The notes under the pieces: model-generated
What the model was told of the DNA's origin: nothing
What the model saw: the letters and a program-made list of their open reading frames with translations, nothing else
Database searches by the model: none
DNA from: JANSWY01 sp965243755
Lineage (GTDB): Bacteria; Bacteroidota; Bacteroidia; Cytophagales; Cyclobacteriaceae
Direction: 5' to 3'
Assembly (NCBI GenBank): GCA_965243755.1
Contig: CBDEVW010000006.1
Span: 1-64,000, forward strand
DNA: 64,000 nucleotides
Translations under genes and position numbers: made by a program
In this document: positions 56,283 to 63,694 of the stretch, one piece after another
Layout: each line of letters begins with the position of its first letter
How positions within the stretch are numbered: position 1 is the first letter of the stretch

Positions 56283-57698
56283 ATGGAAGATATAATACAA
56301 CATATACTAAGCACAGTAAAATATATAATTTCCACATATTCTGTGGCAGCATATGTATATTACCTGGTACTGGTTATCGTAGCTCTATTTGAACTGAAGC
56401 GGTATTTTAATAGAAATGGGTTTGTCAATTATGATGTGATCCTATCCTCTCCAATGGCACCAGGTATATCAGTGGTTGCTCCGGCCTATAACGAATCGGC
56501 CACTATTATTGAGAACGTAAAATCCCTGCTTTCCCTAAGGTACCGAAAGTTTGAAGTTATCATTGTTAATGATGGAAGCAAAGATGATACACTGGAAAAA
56601 TTAATCAGAGAATTTAATTTAACTAAAGTCCCTCAAAACAAAACTGGTCTGGTTACTTCTGAGATCAAAGCCGTTTATAAATCGAAATTATCCTCTTTAT
56701 CAAGATTAAAAGTAGTGGATAAAGTAAACGGTGGGAAGGCTGACGCTTTAAATGCCGGTATCAATCAGGCCAGGTACGAATATGTCTGTAATATCGATGT
56801 TGATAGTATTCTGGACAAAAATGCCTTGTTAAAGTTGGTCAAACCGTTTTTGGATGATGATACAGTTGTCGCCAGCGGTGGTGTTATAAGAATTGCCAAT
56901 GGGTGTACAATTAATGATGGAGTATTGGAAAAAGTTTCTTTTCCTACCACATTATATGCACGGTTTCAGGTGCTGGAATACCTCCGGGCTTTTTTAATAG
57001 GGAGAATGGCATGGAGTTCAATCAATGGTCTTCTGCTCATTTCAGGTGCCCTTGGCCTCTTTAAAAAAGATATCATTGTTGGCTGTGGTGGCTATAATGT
57101 AAATACAGTTGGGGAAGATATGGAACTGGTGGTCCGAATGCAACGGTACCTTATAGAAAGAAAAAAGAAGTTTAAAGTAGTATATCTTCCTAACCCACTC
57201 TGTTGGACTGAAGCCCCCGAAGATTCTTTAACCCTGAAAAAGCAACGAACCAGGTGGACTCGTGGTACCATTGAGACATTGCTGATCCATCGTAAGCTGT
57301 TTTTCAATAAGAAATATGGTGTCTTGGGTCTATTAAGTATACCTCTATGGACCATGTATGAATGGCTGTCACCCATTATCGAAATTTTGGGATTGGTTGG
57401 TCTAATCATTGGCTTTATTCTGGGAACAGGCGACTGGCATTTTTATGCCCTGCTGTGCCTGACGGCATACCTGTATGCAATCATGCTCTCCATGTTGGTT
57501 TTGTTAGCCGAGGAAATCACATACAGACAGTACACCAGTAGAAAGAACTTGTTTTTGGCCATACTCATTGCAATGCTGGAGCCAGTCATTCTTTATCCAC
57601 AGAAACTGGTTTGGGCCATTCAGGGGAACATACAGAAAATAAATGGATGCAAAACATGGGGAGAGATGAGTCGGGTAGGATTTTCTAAAAACATTTAG
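56283..57698 (+). CDS. Processive family-2 glycosyltransferase (PgaC/BcsA-like polysaccharide synthase)
   Basis: 471 aa from the ATG at 56283; the frame is open back to a TTG at 56217, but the first transmembrane helix fits the later start. Membrane segments lie at ~25-45 (VAAYVYYLVLVIVALFEL) and several follow the catalytic domain (~350-440). Catalytic motifs are complete: NDGSKDDT (UDP-sugar binding), the DxD-type NIDVDSIL, the acceptor motif GEDMELVVRM and QRTRW as QxxRW. This combination is typical of enzymes that polymerise and extrude beta-linked polysaccharides such as poly-GlcNAc. Substrate is not predictable by eye. It is followed after 2 bp by the outer-membrane barrel, which makes an export pair likely. 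Confidence 0.92.
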   Translation: MEDIIQHILSTVKYIISTYSVAAYVYYLVLVIVALFELKRYFNRNGFVNYDVILSSPMAPGISVVAPAYNESATIIENVKSLLSLRYRKFEVIIVNDGSKDDTLEKLIREFNLTKVPQNKTGLVTSEIKAVYKSKLSSLSRLKVVDKVNGGKADALNAGINQARYEYVCNIDVDSILDKNALLKLVKPFLDDDTVVASGGVIRIANGCTINDGVLEKVSFPTTLYARFQVLEYLRAFLIGRMAWSSINGLLLISGALGLFKKDIIVGCGGYNVNTVGEDMELVVRMQRYLIERKKKFKVVYLPNPLCWTEAPEDSLTLKKQRTRWTRGTIETLLIHRKLFFNKKYGVLGLLSIPLWTMYEWLSPIIEILGLVGLIIGFILGTGDWHFYALLCLTAYLYAIMLSMLVLLAEEITYRQYTSRKNLFLAILIAMLEPVILYPQKLVWAIQGNIQKINGCKTWGEMSRVGFSKNI

Positions 57699-57700
57699 TT

Positions 57701-58456
57701 ATGAAAAAGACATTAATAATATTGTTGATGGTTTATCTGAACATACCAAACCTGGTAGGGCAATCGGTCCAGCTAACAGCTGGCGTTAATTCCAGGTTTG
57801 ACATGGTCTCTGATATCGAAAACTGGCAGACCTACCAAATATTGGCTGGTGTTAAATGGCGCGAAAAACTGCAGATCACCGCAAGAACAGGTTACTTCAA
57901 GAGGTTTGATCAAACAGGCGTTCAGTTTCAACTGTCTGGAAGCTGGAAAATAGATAGCCTGATATACATGAATGTTGATTTGGGAACTTCAAAGGGAAAG
58001 TTTTTACCCAGCCAAACTGGTTATGTTGAATTGTACAGAGTAATGAAGCAGTCAGAAATTTCATTGGGTTACAAGTATCTCAATTTTAATCCATCCACAG
58101 ATTTTATTACTTCCAGTTTTGGTTATTACTGGCTATCAGAATGGACCAATATGCGGGTTTATTTGTTGGAATTGGACCAGATAATGTCCACTCCCTTAAT
58201 CAACGTGAGGTTGCAACACAGGCACTACTGGTCTAAAAACAACTATTTGGAATTTTCTGCAGGAAGGGGTGAAAATATATCCAGAAACACGCTTGAATTT
58301 GTACGGGTTGTTAATACTTCCAGGTATGCCGGGGTGGCATTTAGCAAAAGAATTGATGAGTATGTTTTTAAAATAGGTTACACCTATCATAAAGAAGCAT
58401 TTAACACCAGAAGTCGAGTGCGTCAGGAGTTACAATTCAGCATGGTATTTCATTAG
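57701..58456 (+). CDS. YaiO-like outer-membrane beta-barrel protein
   Basis: 251 aa with a signal peptide (MKKTLIILLMVYLNIPNLVG before QS). The mature part is made almost wholly of alternating amphipathic strands ending in aromatic residues (YQILAGVKWREKLQITARTGYFKRF, shown only in part: LQITARTGYF, GVQFQLSGSW, EISLGYKYLNF, VRLQHRHYW, VFKIGYTYHKEAF) and ends with a C-terminal strand LQFSMVFH, typical for barrel insertion. The pattern and length fit the YaiO family, known beside GT2 glycosyltransferases. The start lies 2 bp after the glycosyltransferase stop. I infer that it forms the outer-membrane exit or anchor for the polysaccharide. Confidence 0.8.
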   Translation: MKKTLIILLMVYLNIPNLVGQSVQLTAGVNSRFDMVSDIENWQTYQILAGVKWREKLQITARTGYFKRFDQTGVQFQLSGSWKIDSLIYMNVDLGTSKGKFLPSQTGYVELYRVMKQSEISLGYKYLNFNPSTDFITSSFGYYWLSEWTNMRVYLLELDQIMSTPLINVRLQHRHYWSKNNYLEFSAGRGENISRNTLEFVRVVNTSRYAGVAFSKRIDEYVFKIGYTYHKEAFNTRSRVRQELQFSMVFH

Positions 58457-58482
58457 CTACTACGCGTAATCCGCATTAGTAG
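58457..58482 (+). terminator. Weak stem-loop after the outer-membrane barrel gene
   Basis: CTACTA (58457-58462) pairs with TAGTAG (58477-58482), with a further GCG/CGC pairing inside. No T-run follows, so it may be an mRNA 3'-end stabiliser rather than a terminator. Confidence 0.3.
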
Positions 58483-58554
58483 GATTAAGGTTATTACTCA
58501 TGATTTCATCTGACCTTTATTTCAACTTTGAATAAACAAAACAATAATAGAAAA

Positions 58555-59688
58555 ATGAACAAACTACTGATTATTTCAGCACTATTATGCCTGCTGAGCT
58601 GTGCTGAGGAGAATTTGATAGAACAGGAACCAAGGCCGGTTCAAATTCTAACAGAATCACTTCAGAATAGATTCGAAAAGAAGAATGAAACCATCCGAAT
58701 TATTAAAGGCACATCCAGTGGACGCATGGGCGGTAAGGTGGATGCGGAACTTACACTTATTGGTGAATTAGCTCCTCCATCCGTAGACGGTGATATATTG
58801 CAAGCTACGTCTGTAGAAAGAACGGGAGATCTGGTCCTTGTAAGTTATAACTTTCAGGGTGAAGAATACCTGGGGGCGCTTGATTTGATTAATAAGGACC
58901 TGGAGCTGAAGGCTCAAATTGTGATGGGAGATGCCGATATCAACCAGGTGATGGTGAAAGACAAGGACGTCTACATTGTTGGGTCAACTTCCTCTCTTCC
59001 AGGATACACATCTTTTATTGAACGCATTGAACTCGATAAAAATAATGAATCATTCGAATGGCACAATCAAAGAATGGGACTGGGAAGTTATGTGGCTAAC
59101 AGTGTATTTGTCTTAGATGATGGTGTGTTTGTTACGTCAGGAAATAGCAAAGAATTAGGAGGAGGATTGTATAAACTAAGCAGATCACTTGATATGGAAA
59201 TCTATAGACCCATTCAGGATGCACGTTGGGTAACCGGAAAAGGTAAGGAGATTTATACATTGAGTGGAGATCCGGGTTACGTTATGGAATGGGAAAAAGA
59301 TGATCTTGAATACGAAGGAGAGTTTTATCACAACGGAAACCCTCAGATGGAATCTAAAATAACCATGGATGTGACCAATAAATACATTTATGTTGCCGGT
59401 GGACATGCTGGGTTATTGGTTTATGATGATGATGGCGAGTTTGTACAGCAATTGGAGTTTAGTGATAATTCTATTACCAATGCTGTCAGCGCAGAAAATG
59501 GTCTTGTTTTTATAAGCAATGGAGAGGGCGGAATTTATATTGCCGATCATGATAAAGCCAATATTGAGGTGGTTGGTAAACTGGATTTGGACTTTGGAGA
59601 ATCTGTAAATCATATCGAACTCAAGGGAAAATATCTCTATGTGGCCTCTGGTGTGGGAGGAGTGAAGTTGATTGAATTGAATAAATAA
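58555..59688 (+). CDS. Beta-propeller lipoprotein (LVIVD-like repeats)
   Basis: 377 aa from the ATG at 58555, chosen because it begins a lipoprotein signal (MNKLLIISALLCLLSC, acylated Cys16); the TTG at 58528 would add nine polar residues before it. The mature chain has repeating strand units of the kind YIVGSTSSL, VFVTSGNSKELGGGLY, KYIYVAGGHAGLLVYDDDG, LVFISNGEGGIYIADHD and KYLYVASGVGGVKLIELNK. This is the LVIVD-like pattern that folds as a seven-bladed propeller. It is most likely anchored to the outer membrane. Its position 98 bp after the barrel gene suggests a link to the polysaccharide locus, but the function is unknown. Confidence 0.75.
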   Translation: MNKLLIISALLCLLSCAEENLIEQEPRPVQILTESLQNRFEKKNETIRIIKGTSSGRMGGKVDAELTLIGELAPPSVDGDILQATSVERTGDLVLVSYNFQGEEYLGALDLINKDLELKAQIVMGDADINQVMVKDKDVYIVGSTSSLPGYTSFIERIELDKNNESFEWHNQRMGLGSYVANSVFVLDDGVFVTSGNSKELGGGLYKLSRSLDMEIYRPIQDARWVTGKGKEIYTLSGDPGYVMEWEKDDLEYEGEFYHNGNPQMESKITMDVTNKYIYVAGGHAGLLVYDDDGEFVQQLEFSDNSITNAVSAENGLVFISNGEGGIYIADHDKANIEVVGKLDLDFGESVNHIELKGKYLYVASGVGGVKLIELNK

Positions 59689-59700
59689 GAACTAATCAAT

Positions 59701-59719
59701 ACTTCAGGTAAGCCGAAGT
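59701..59719 (+). terminator. Possible short terminator after the lipoprotein gene
   Basis: ACTTC and GAAGT plus GG/CC pair around a 4-nt loop with one bulged A, followed by TTTAAAAAATAA. The short stem and broken T-run make this uncertain. Confidence 0.35.
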
Positions 59720-60772
59720 TTAAAAAATAATCTACCTGGGGTGAAATGATAAAGAGATTTTTGTAGTTGGATGTGAAGGTCCTGGGAGGTTTCTCAGGGC
59801 TTTCCGTGTTGGAAGGTTCTGTATCCGTTTTCTCAAAAGTTGTCCAATGATTGGTGTCAAGGTGCGACGAGTGTGATTGCTTTACCGAATGGGAAGTCTA
59901 GCGGGAAGACTAAGGTTCTTACACCAGCGTCATTTAAATGCTCTGAAGATATTTTGATAGAGGGGATAATCCAGGTTTTAAGGAATGTATTGTGCGCATT
60001 GTAGAATTGTATTCGGAGGTTGATCGCTTTGCTACAATAGAAAATAAAAAGAATTAGCACCGGGAAATTATCAAGGCTGCTAAACCTTAATACAATCAGG
60101 TAATGATTAAAGCTTAGCCCCTAACGGGATTAAGCTCAAATCGAGATTCACAAAATATGGCAGGTGTAGAAGTTTGAGCTTGCCAGACACCTCTTTTGTT
60201 AGTAAAAGTGGAATTAGGTCTAGCTCGTGTTTTTTCTGATAGTTTTCTTTGCTATTAAACAGAAAAATGCTGAGCTCCGCTCAGTCAATGTTGGGATTCC
60301 ATTTTGGTCACTCATCGTAAGATTCTTTGCCAATAATACAAATTACATAGAGTCAATCTCTTAATGAATGTCATGAAATTCCGTCTGATCAATTGAACTT
60401 GCTAAAGACAATCGAATTGTTAGTTTGCTCATGCTTTATTCGGCTTGTGAGGAACTTCTTAGAGGGATGAGTTTCCGTTGAGAAATGGTTTTGTTGCCTG
60501 TAAAAAATTGATTTAAATTCTTGCCTGCTCAATGGAATCAGACGGAATGGTCGCATGATTTAATGTACTTGAAGTCCGGTTTGGTTAGCGCTCTCCTACA
60601 AACGAGATCTGATTATAATCACCTTGCTGATACCAACAAAGTTGTTTTAGTACCCTAAACATCTCATGAGTACAATACCTACAATGATCATCCACTGTAT
60701 GTATTCCAAAATGGTTCCAATTATTTTTTTCTGTGCGTCTGACATTATTTTATTTTTTTATTCGGATTCATT
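59720..60772. other. About 1.05 kb without a recognisable gene
   Basis: No frame gives a convincing protein. On the + strand, 59767 to about 60003 would read as ~78 codons if one base were removed from the TTTT at 59828-59831 (first part VLGGFSGLSVLEGS, second part DWCQGATSVIALPNGK). This could be a decayed gene but matches nothing I know. A 12-bp inverted repeat, ATTCCGTCTGAT (60378-60389) and ATCAGACGGAAT (60537-60548), brackets ~147 bp. An imperfect hairpin (AGCTTA/TAAGCT, 60111-60136) is also present. The region is AT-rich and looks like eroded sequence next to the tandem array. Confidence 0.5.
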
Positions 60773-60791
60773 TGAGTGAAAAGGATAGGGG

Positions 60792-60808
60792 CCCGATGCT
60801 TCGGGGCA
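60792..60808 (-). terminator. Terminator of repeat unit 1 gene pair
   Basis: CCCGA and TCGGG around a TGCT loop lie just past the stop of the 136-aa gene. On the minus strand the hairpin is followed by CCTATCCTTTTC, a weak T-rich stretch. The stem is one base less perfect than in unit 2. Confidence 0.6.
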
Positions 60809-60819
60809 CCCTAATCCCC

Positions 60820-61230
60820 TCAATCAACCAAATCACAGATATGAGTCTCAATATTTTTTGCCGTGCTGCAGACCCTTTGAGCTAGCATTTTCACAGTCTG
60901 AGCACCTTTGGTGTCCCAGTAGATGGTAATGCGTCTGCAGCTTGAATGGAGCATGTTAAGTTTATCGATCAACTGACCGAGCAATTGCTCACCATCGGCA
61001 TCAACCTGGTCCAGTTTGATGAAGAGGTTCAATGTGCCGTGGTGCAGCAGGTGGATCTCCACATTATTCAGAAGCCTTTGAAATTTTTTGGTTTGTCCGG
61101 CGAGCAGATTTCCCTTAATGACCACCAGGTTGAGGCTGGTAGAGATGCTCAGACACCCTGCCTTGGATGCCGAGAAGAAATCTGCGTTGTAAGAGATCAG
61201 GGGCTCGGAGTAATTGGCTACAGTATTCAT
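60820..61230 (-). CDS. 136-aa cytoplasmic protein, SiaC (DUF1987)-like?, copy 1
   Basis: A 136-aa protein with no signal peptide or membrane helix. The central part reads as strand-helix-strand: LVVIKGNLLAGQTKKFQRLL, then LNLFIKLDQVDADGEQLLGQL, then RRITIYWDTKG. This layout resembles SiaC/DUF1987 phosphoproteins, which work with SiaA/SiaB-type phosphatase and kinase partners in biofilm control. The sequence is divergent, so the family call is tentative. It lies 27 bp downstream of the 149-aa exported protein gene and is followed by a terminator, so the two form a minimal operon. Copy 1 differs from copies 2 and 3 at a handful of residues (for example Glu9 for Lys, Leu for Val in KMxAQRV, Thr for Met near the end). 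Confidence 0.75.
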   Translation of the reverse strand: MNTVANYSEPLISYNADFFSASKAGCLSISTSLNLVVIKGNLLAGQTKKFQRLLNNVEIHLLHHGTLNLFIKLDQVDADGEQLLGQLIDKLNMLHSSCRRITIYWDTKGAQTVKMLAQRVCSTAKNIETHICDLVD

Positions 61231-61257
61231 GGCTATTGAGGTAAAAGAGTGAGTGAA

Positions 61258-61707
61258 TTAAAGCTTGAAGGTGAGTCCGGTCTGGAACGTAGGGCGGAAT
61301 GCTCTCACACCCAAGCCACTATTAATTGTCATGAACTTGGTGACCTGGTACCCAGCGATTACTGATGGAGTGATCACGAAACTGAATTTGTTGACGCTAC
61401 CTATTCTGGCGTTTAATTTCACGTCCACCTTGTGGGCAGATACCAGAGGAGCAGCAACCAGCACCCCCAAAAATTCCTTTTCGTAGAATCTGGGTAAATT
61501 GTCTCCTTCAGATGAGGAGAAAGTTGACATTGCTTTTTGATAAAACACTCCGGCTTCATACCCACCCTGGAATTCATACCCCATGAACAGACCTGTTTTC
61601 ACACCGATTTTGGTTTGTTCAAAATAAGTAGTGGCCACCGGGCTTTGTGCGTTTACCAGGCCAGAAGTGGCAAAGAATAATACTGCGAATAGTTTAAAAG
61701 TTTTCAT
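61258..61707 (-). CDS. 149-aa exported, probably outer-membrane, protein, copy 1
   Basis: 149 aa. The N-terminus is a signal peptide (MKTFKLFAVLFFATSGLVNA before QS). The rest is built of short amphipathic strands with glycine turns (KIGVKTGLFMGYEF, YEAGVFYQKAMS, VDVKLNARIGS, FSFVITPSVIAGYQV) and ends FQTGLTFKL with a terminal Leu after an aromatic-rich strand. This suggests a small outer-membrane beta-barrel of the OmpA/OprF type or a similar fold. No named family was recognised. It is the first gene of the repeated pair. Differences from copy 2 are conservative (Thr/Ser at the start of TxYFEQ, Leu/Val in FxGVL, Ala/Thr in VSxHK), which implies that both copies are kept functional. Confidence 0.8.
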   Translation of the reverse strand: MKTFKLFAVLFFATSGLVNAQSPVATTYFEQTKIGVKTGLFMGYEFQGGYEAGVFYQKAMSTFSSSEGDNLPRFYEKEFLGVLVAAPLVSAHKVDVKLNARIGSVNKFSFVITPSVIAGYQVTKFMTINSGLGVRAFRPTFQTGLTFKL

Positions 61708-61858
61708 TTGTCTGTGTGTTTAATTAATTGATTATGATGTAAAGTTGGCCAAACCAGCGCCCGGATATGAGCGTAAATTTTGTAAAGTAGATTTTAGGTA
61801 AAGTCCTCATAATGAGTGTGTAAAACACTTAGTGCGGTGAGGTGTCAGCCAAATAAAA

Positions 61859-61885
61859 AAAGCCGGGGACAAGGTCCTCGGCTTT
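61859..61885 (-). terminator. Strong hairpin between repeat units 1 and 2
   Basis: AAAGCCGGGGAC (61859-61870) pairs with GTCCTCGGCTTT (61874-61885) over 12 bp with one G-T pair and a 3-nt loop. The minus-strand downstream side is TTTTTTATTT, so it terminates minus-strand transcripts. It lies 150 nt upstream of the 149-aa gene, so it may guard that promoter from readthrough. Confidence 0.85.
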
Positions 61886-62009
61886 CAAATCAGGGATCAC
61901 CAGGTAAGGCGATCTTCACACCAGACATAATACAATCCTTTGTTGCTTATGGTATTTTATCCCGGGTTTTGATCCAGGTCATGATTGCTGTTGAGTGAAA
62001 AAGAAAGGA
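61886..62009 (-). other. Conserved ~124-bp block between two terminators, copy 1
   Basis: This block lies between the terminator of the unit 2 gene pair and the strong hairpin at 61859-61885, and is nearly unchanged in the second junction. A minus-strand transcript starting inside it would be a short RNA ending at the hairpin. No good coding frame was found on the minus strand (the longest pieces are ~13 codons). It may be a small RNA, a leader remnant or the eroded 3' end of a gene. Confidence 0.3.
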
Positions 62010-62025
62010 GCCCGATGCTTCGGGC
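62010..62025 (-). terminator. Terminator of repeat unit 2 gene pair
   Basis: GCCCGATGCTTCGGGC forms a 6-bp perfect stem with a TGCT loop. On the minus strand it is followed by TCCTTTCTTTTTC, a T-rich run. It lies 13 bp past the stop of the 136-aa gene. Confidence 0.75.
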
Positions 62026-62037
62026 ATCCTTATCCCC

Positions 62038-62448
62038 TCAATCAACCAAATCACAGATATGAGTCTCAATATTTTTTGCCATGCTGCAGACCCTTTGAGC
62101 TACCATTTTCACAGTCTGAGCACCTTTGGTGTCCCAGTAGATGGTAATGCGTCTGCTGTTTGAATGGAGCATGTTAAGTTTATCGATCAACTGACCGAGC
62201 AATTGCTCACCATCGGCATCAACCTGGTCCAGTTTGATGAAGAGGTTCAATGTGCCGTGGTGCAGCAGGTGGATCTCCACATTATTCAGAAGCCTTTGAA
62301 ATTTTTTGGTTTGTCCGGCGAGCAGATTTCCCTTAATGACCACCAGGTTGAGGCTGGTAGAGATGCTCAGACACCCTGCCTTGGATGCCGAGAAGAAATC
62401 TGCGTTGTAAGAGATCAGGGGCTTGGAGTAATTGGCTACAGTATTCAT
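62038..62448 (-). CDS. 136-aa cytoplasmic protein, SiaC (DUF1987)-like?, copy 2
   Basis: Copy 2 of the 136-aa gene, differing from copy 3 only at one residue in the middle (HSNSRR against HSSSRR) and from copy 1 at about five. The reading frame and length are intact. The near absence of disabling changes in any copy, together with a preserved 27-bp link to the exported-protein gene, points to recent amplification with selection, or to gene conversion between copies. The tentative SiaC-like assignment rests on the same strand-helix-strand core, not on a catalytic motif. Confidence 0.75.
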   Translation of the reverse strand: MNTVANYSKPLISYNADFFSASKAGCLSISTSLNLVVIKGNLLAGQTKKFQRLLNNVEIHLLHHGTLNLFIKLDQVDADGEQLLGQLIDKLNMLHSNSRRITIYWDTKGAQTVKMVAQRVCSMAKNIETHICDLVD

Positions 62449-62475
62449 GGCTATTGAGGTAAAAGGGTTAGTGAA

Positions 62476-62925
62476 TTAAAGCTTGAAGGTGAGTCCGGTC
62501 TGGAAAGTGGGGCGGAATGCTCTCACACCCAAGCCACTATTAATTGTCATGAACTTGGTGACCTGGTATCCGGCGATTACTGATGGAGTGATCACGAAAC
62601 TGAATTTGTTGACGCTACCTATTCTGGCATTTAATTTCACGTCCACCTTGTGGGTAGATACCAGAGGAGCAGCAACCAGCACCCCCACAAATTCCTTTTC
62701 ATAGAACCGGGGTAAATTATCTCCTTCAGATGAGGAGAAAGTTGACATTGCTTTTTGATAAAACACTCCGGCTTCATACCCACCCTGGAATTCATACCCC
62801 ATGAACAGGCCTGTTTTCACACCGATTTTGGTTTGTTCAAAATAACTAGTAGCCACCGGGCTTTGTGCGTTTACCAGGCCAGAAGTGGCAAAGAATAATA
62901 CTGCGAATAGTTTAAAAGTTTTCAT
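62476..62925 (-). CDS. 149-aa exported, probably outer-membrane, protein, copy 2
   Basis: Full-length copy with signal peptide and barrel-like strands as in copy 1. Residue changes against copy 1 are TSYFEQ for TTYFEQ, FVGVL for FLGVL and VSTHK for VSAHK. The ~150 bp upstream of the start (62926-63076), carrying its presumed promoter, is almost the same in both junctions, so the copies should be expressed alike. The product is predicted to reside in the outer membrane; its partner or ligand is unknown. Confidence 0.8.
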   Translation of the reverse strand: MKTFKLFAVLFFATSGLVNAQSPVATSYFEQTKIGVKTGLFMGYEFQGGYEAGVFYQKAMSTFSSSEGDNLPRFYEKEFVGVLVAAPLVSTHKVDVKLNARIGSVNKFSFVITPSVIAGYQVTKFMTINSGLGVRAFRPTFQTGLTFKL

Positions 62926-63076
62926 TTGTCTGTGTGTTTAATTAATTGATTATGATGTAAAGTTGGCCAAAGCAGCGCCCGGATATGAGCGTAAATTTTG
63001 TAATGTAGATTTTAGGTAAAGCCCTCATAATGAGTGTGTAAAACACTTAGTGCGGTGAGGTGTCAGCCAAATAAAA

Positions 63077-63103
63077 AAAGCCGGGGACAAGGTCCTCGGC
63101 TTT
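63077..63103 (-). terminator. Strong hairpin between repeat units 2 and 3
   Basis: An exact counterpart of 61859-61885: the 12-bp stem AAAGCCGGGGAC/GTCCTCGGCTTT with a minus-strand T-run (TTTTTTTATTT). Confidence 0.85.
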
Positions 63104-63227
63104 CAAATCAGGGATCACCATGTAAGGCGATCTTCACACCAGACATAATACAATCCTTTGTTGCTTATGGTATTTTATCCCGGGTTTTGATCCAGGTCAT
63201 GATTGCTGTTGAGTGAAAAAGAAAGGG
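63104..63227 (-). other. Conserved ~124-bp block between two terminators, copy 2
   Basis: Second copy of the block at 61886-62009, differing by very few bases (for example CCATGTAAGG for CCAGGTAAGG). It lies between the unit 3 terminator and the hairpin at 63077-63103. Function unknown. Confidence 0.3.
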
Positions 63228-63243
63228 GCCCGATGCTTCGGGG
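63228..63243 (-). terminator. Terminator of repeat unit 3 gene pair
   Basis: GCCCGATGCTTCGGG with a TGCT loop, and a minus-strand tail of CCTTTCTTTTTC after the stem. It has one extra G compared with unit 2. Confidence 0.7.
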
Positions 63244-63256
63244 CACCCTTATCCCC

Positions 63257-63667
63257 TCAATCAACCAAATCACAGATATGAGTCTCAATATTTTTTGCCA
63301 TGCTGCAGACCCTTTGAGCTACCATTTTCACAGTCTGAGCACCTTTGGTGTCCCAGTAGATGGTAATGCGTCTGCTGCTTGAATGGAGCATGTTAAGTTT
63401 ATCGATCAACTGACCGAGCAATTGCTCACCATCGGCATCTACCTGATCCAGTTTGATGAAGAGGTTCAATGTGCCGTGGTGCAGCAGGTGGATCTCCACA
63501 TTATTCAGAAGCCTTTGAAACTTTTTGGTTTGTCCGGCGAGCAGATTTCCCTTAATGACCACCAGGTTGAGGCTGGTAGAGATGCTCAGACACCCTGCCT
63601 TGGATGCCGAGAAGAAATCTGCGTTGTAAGAGATCAGGGGCTTGGAGTAATTGGCTACAGTATTCAT
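63257..63667 (-). CDS. 136-aa cytoplasmic protein, SiaC (DUF1987)-like?, copy 3
   Basis: Third intact copy, 136 aa, almost identical to copy 2. Nucleotide changes such as CTACCTGATC for CAACCTGGTC on the + strand are silent in this gene. That is direct evidence that the minus-strand frame, and not the antisense open frame, is the selected one. Confidence 0.75.
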   Translation of the reverse strand: MNTVANYSKPLISYNADFFSASKAGCLSISTSLNLVVIKGNLLAGQTKKFQRLLNNVEIHLLHHGTLNLFIKLDQVDADGEQLLGQLIDKLNMLHSSSRRITIYWDTKGAQTVKMVAQRVCSMAKNIETHICDLVD

Positions 63668-63694
63668 GGCTATTGAGGTAAAAGGGTTAGTGAA

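Larger units (their letters stand above)
60773..61990 (-). repeat. Tandem repeat unit 1 (1218 bp)
   Basis: This is the leftmost of three directly repeated units, starting at TTGAGTGAAAA. It contains the 136-aa and 149-aa genes and the intergenic block with a strong hairpin. It is nearly identical to unit 2, with scattered single-base differences and slightly more change near its left edge. The left flank (before 60773) shares nothing with the other junctions. Confidence 0.95.
61991..63208 (-). repeat. Tandem repeat unit 2 (1218 bp)
   Basis: Same gene pair and intergenic block as unit 1. Differs from unit 3 by few bases, including a one-base shorter hairpin at 62010-62025. Confidence 0.95.

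Noticed and set aside
60378..60548. Miniature transposable element bounded by the 12-bp inverted repeat
   Set aside because: No adjacent target-site duplication was seen and there is no second copy in the window, so it is reported only as an inverted repeat.
60946..61239. 97-codon open frames on the + strand opposite the 136-aa genes, conserved in all three repeat copies
   Set aside because: They are antisense shadows. Differences between copies are mostly silent in the minus-strand gene but change the + strand frame (for example Asn-Leu-Val to Tyr-Leu-Ile in copy 3).
61816..61998. 60-codon + strand frames across the repeat junctions (also 63034-63216)
   Set aside because: They run through the strong hairpin and have no start signal or recognisable domain. 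They exist because the array repeats.
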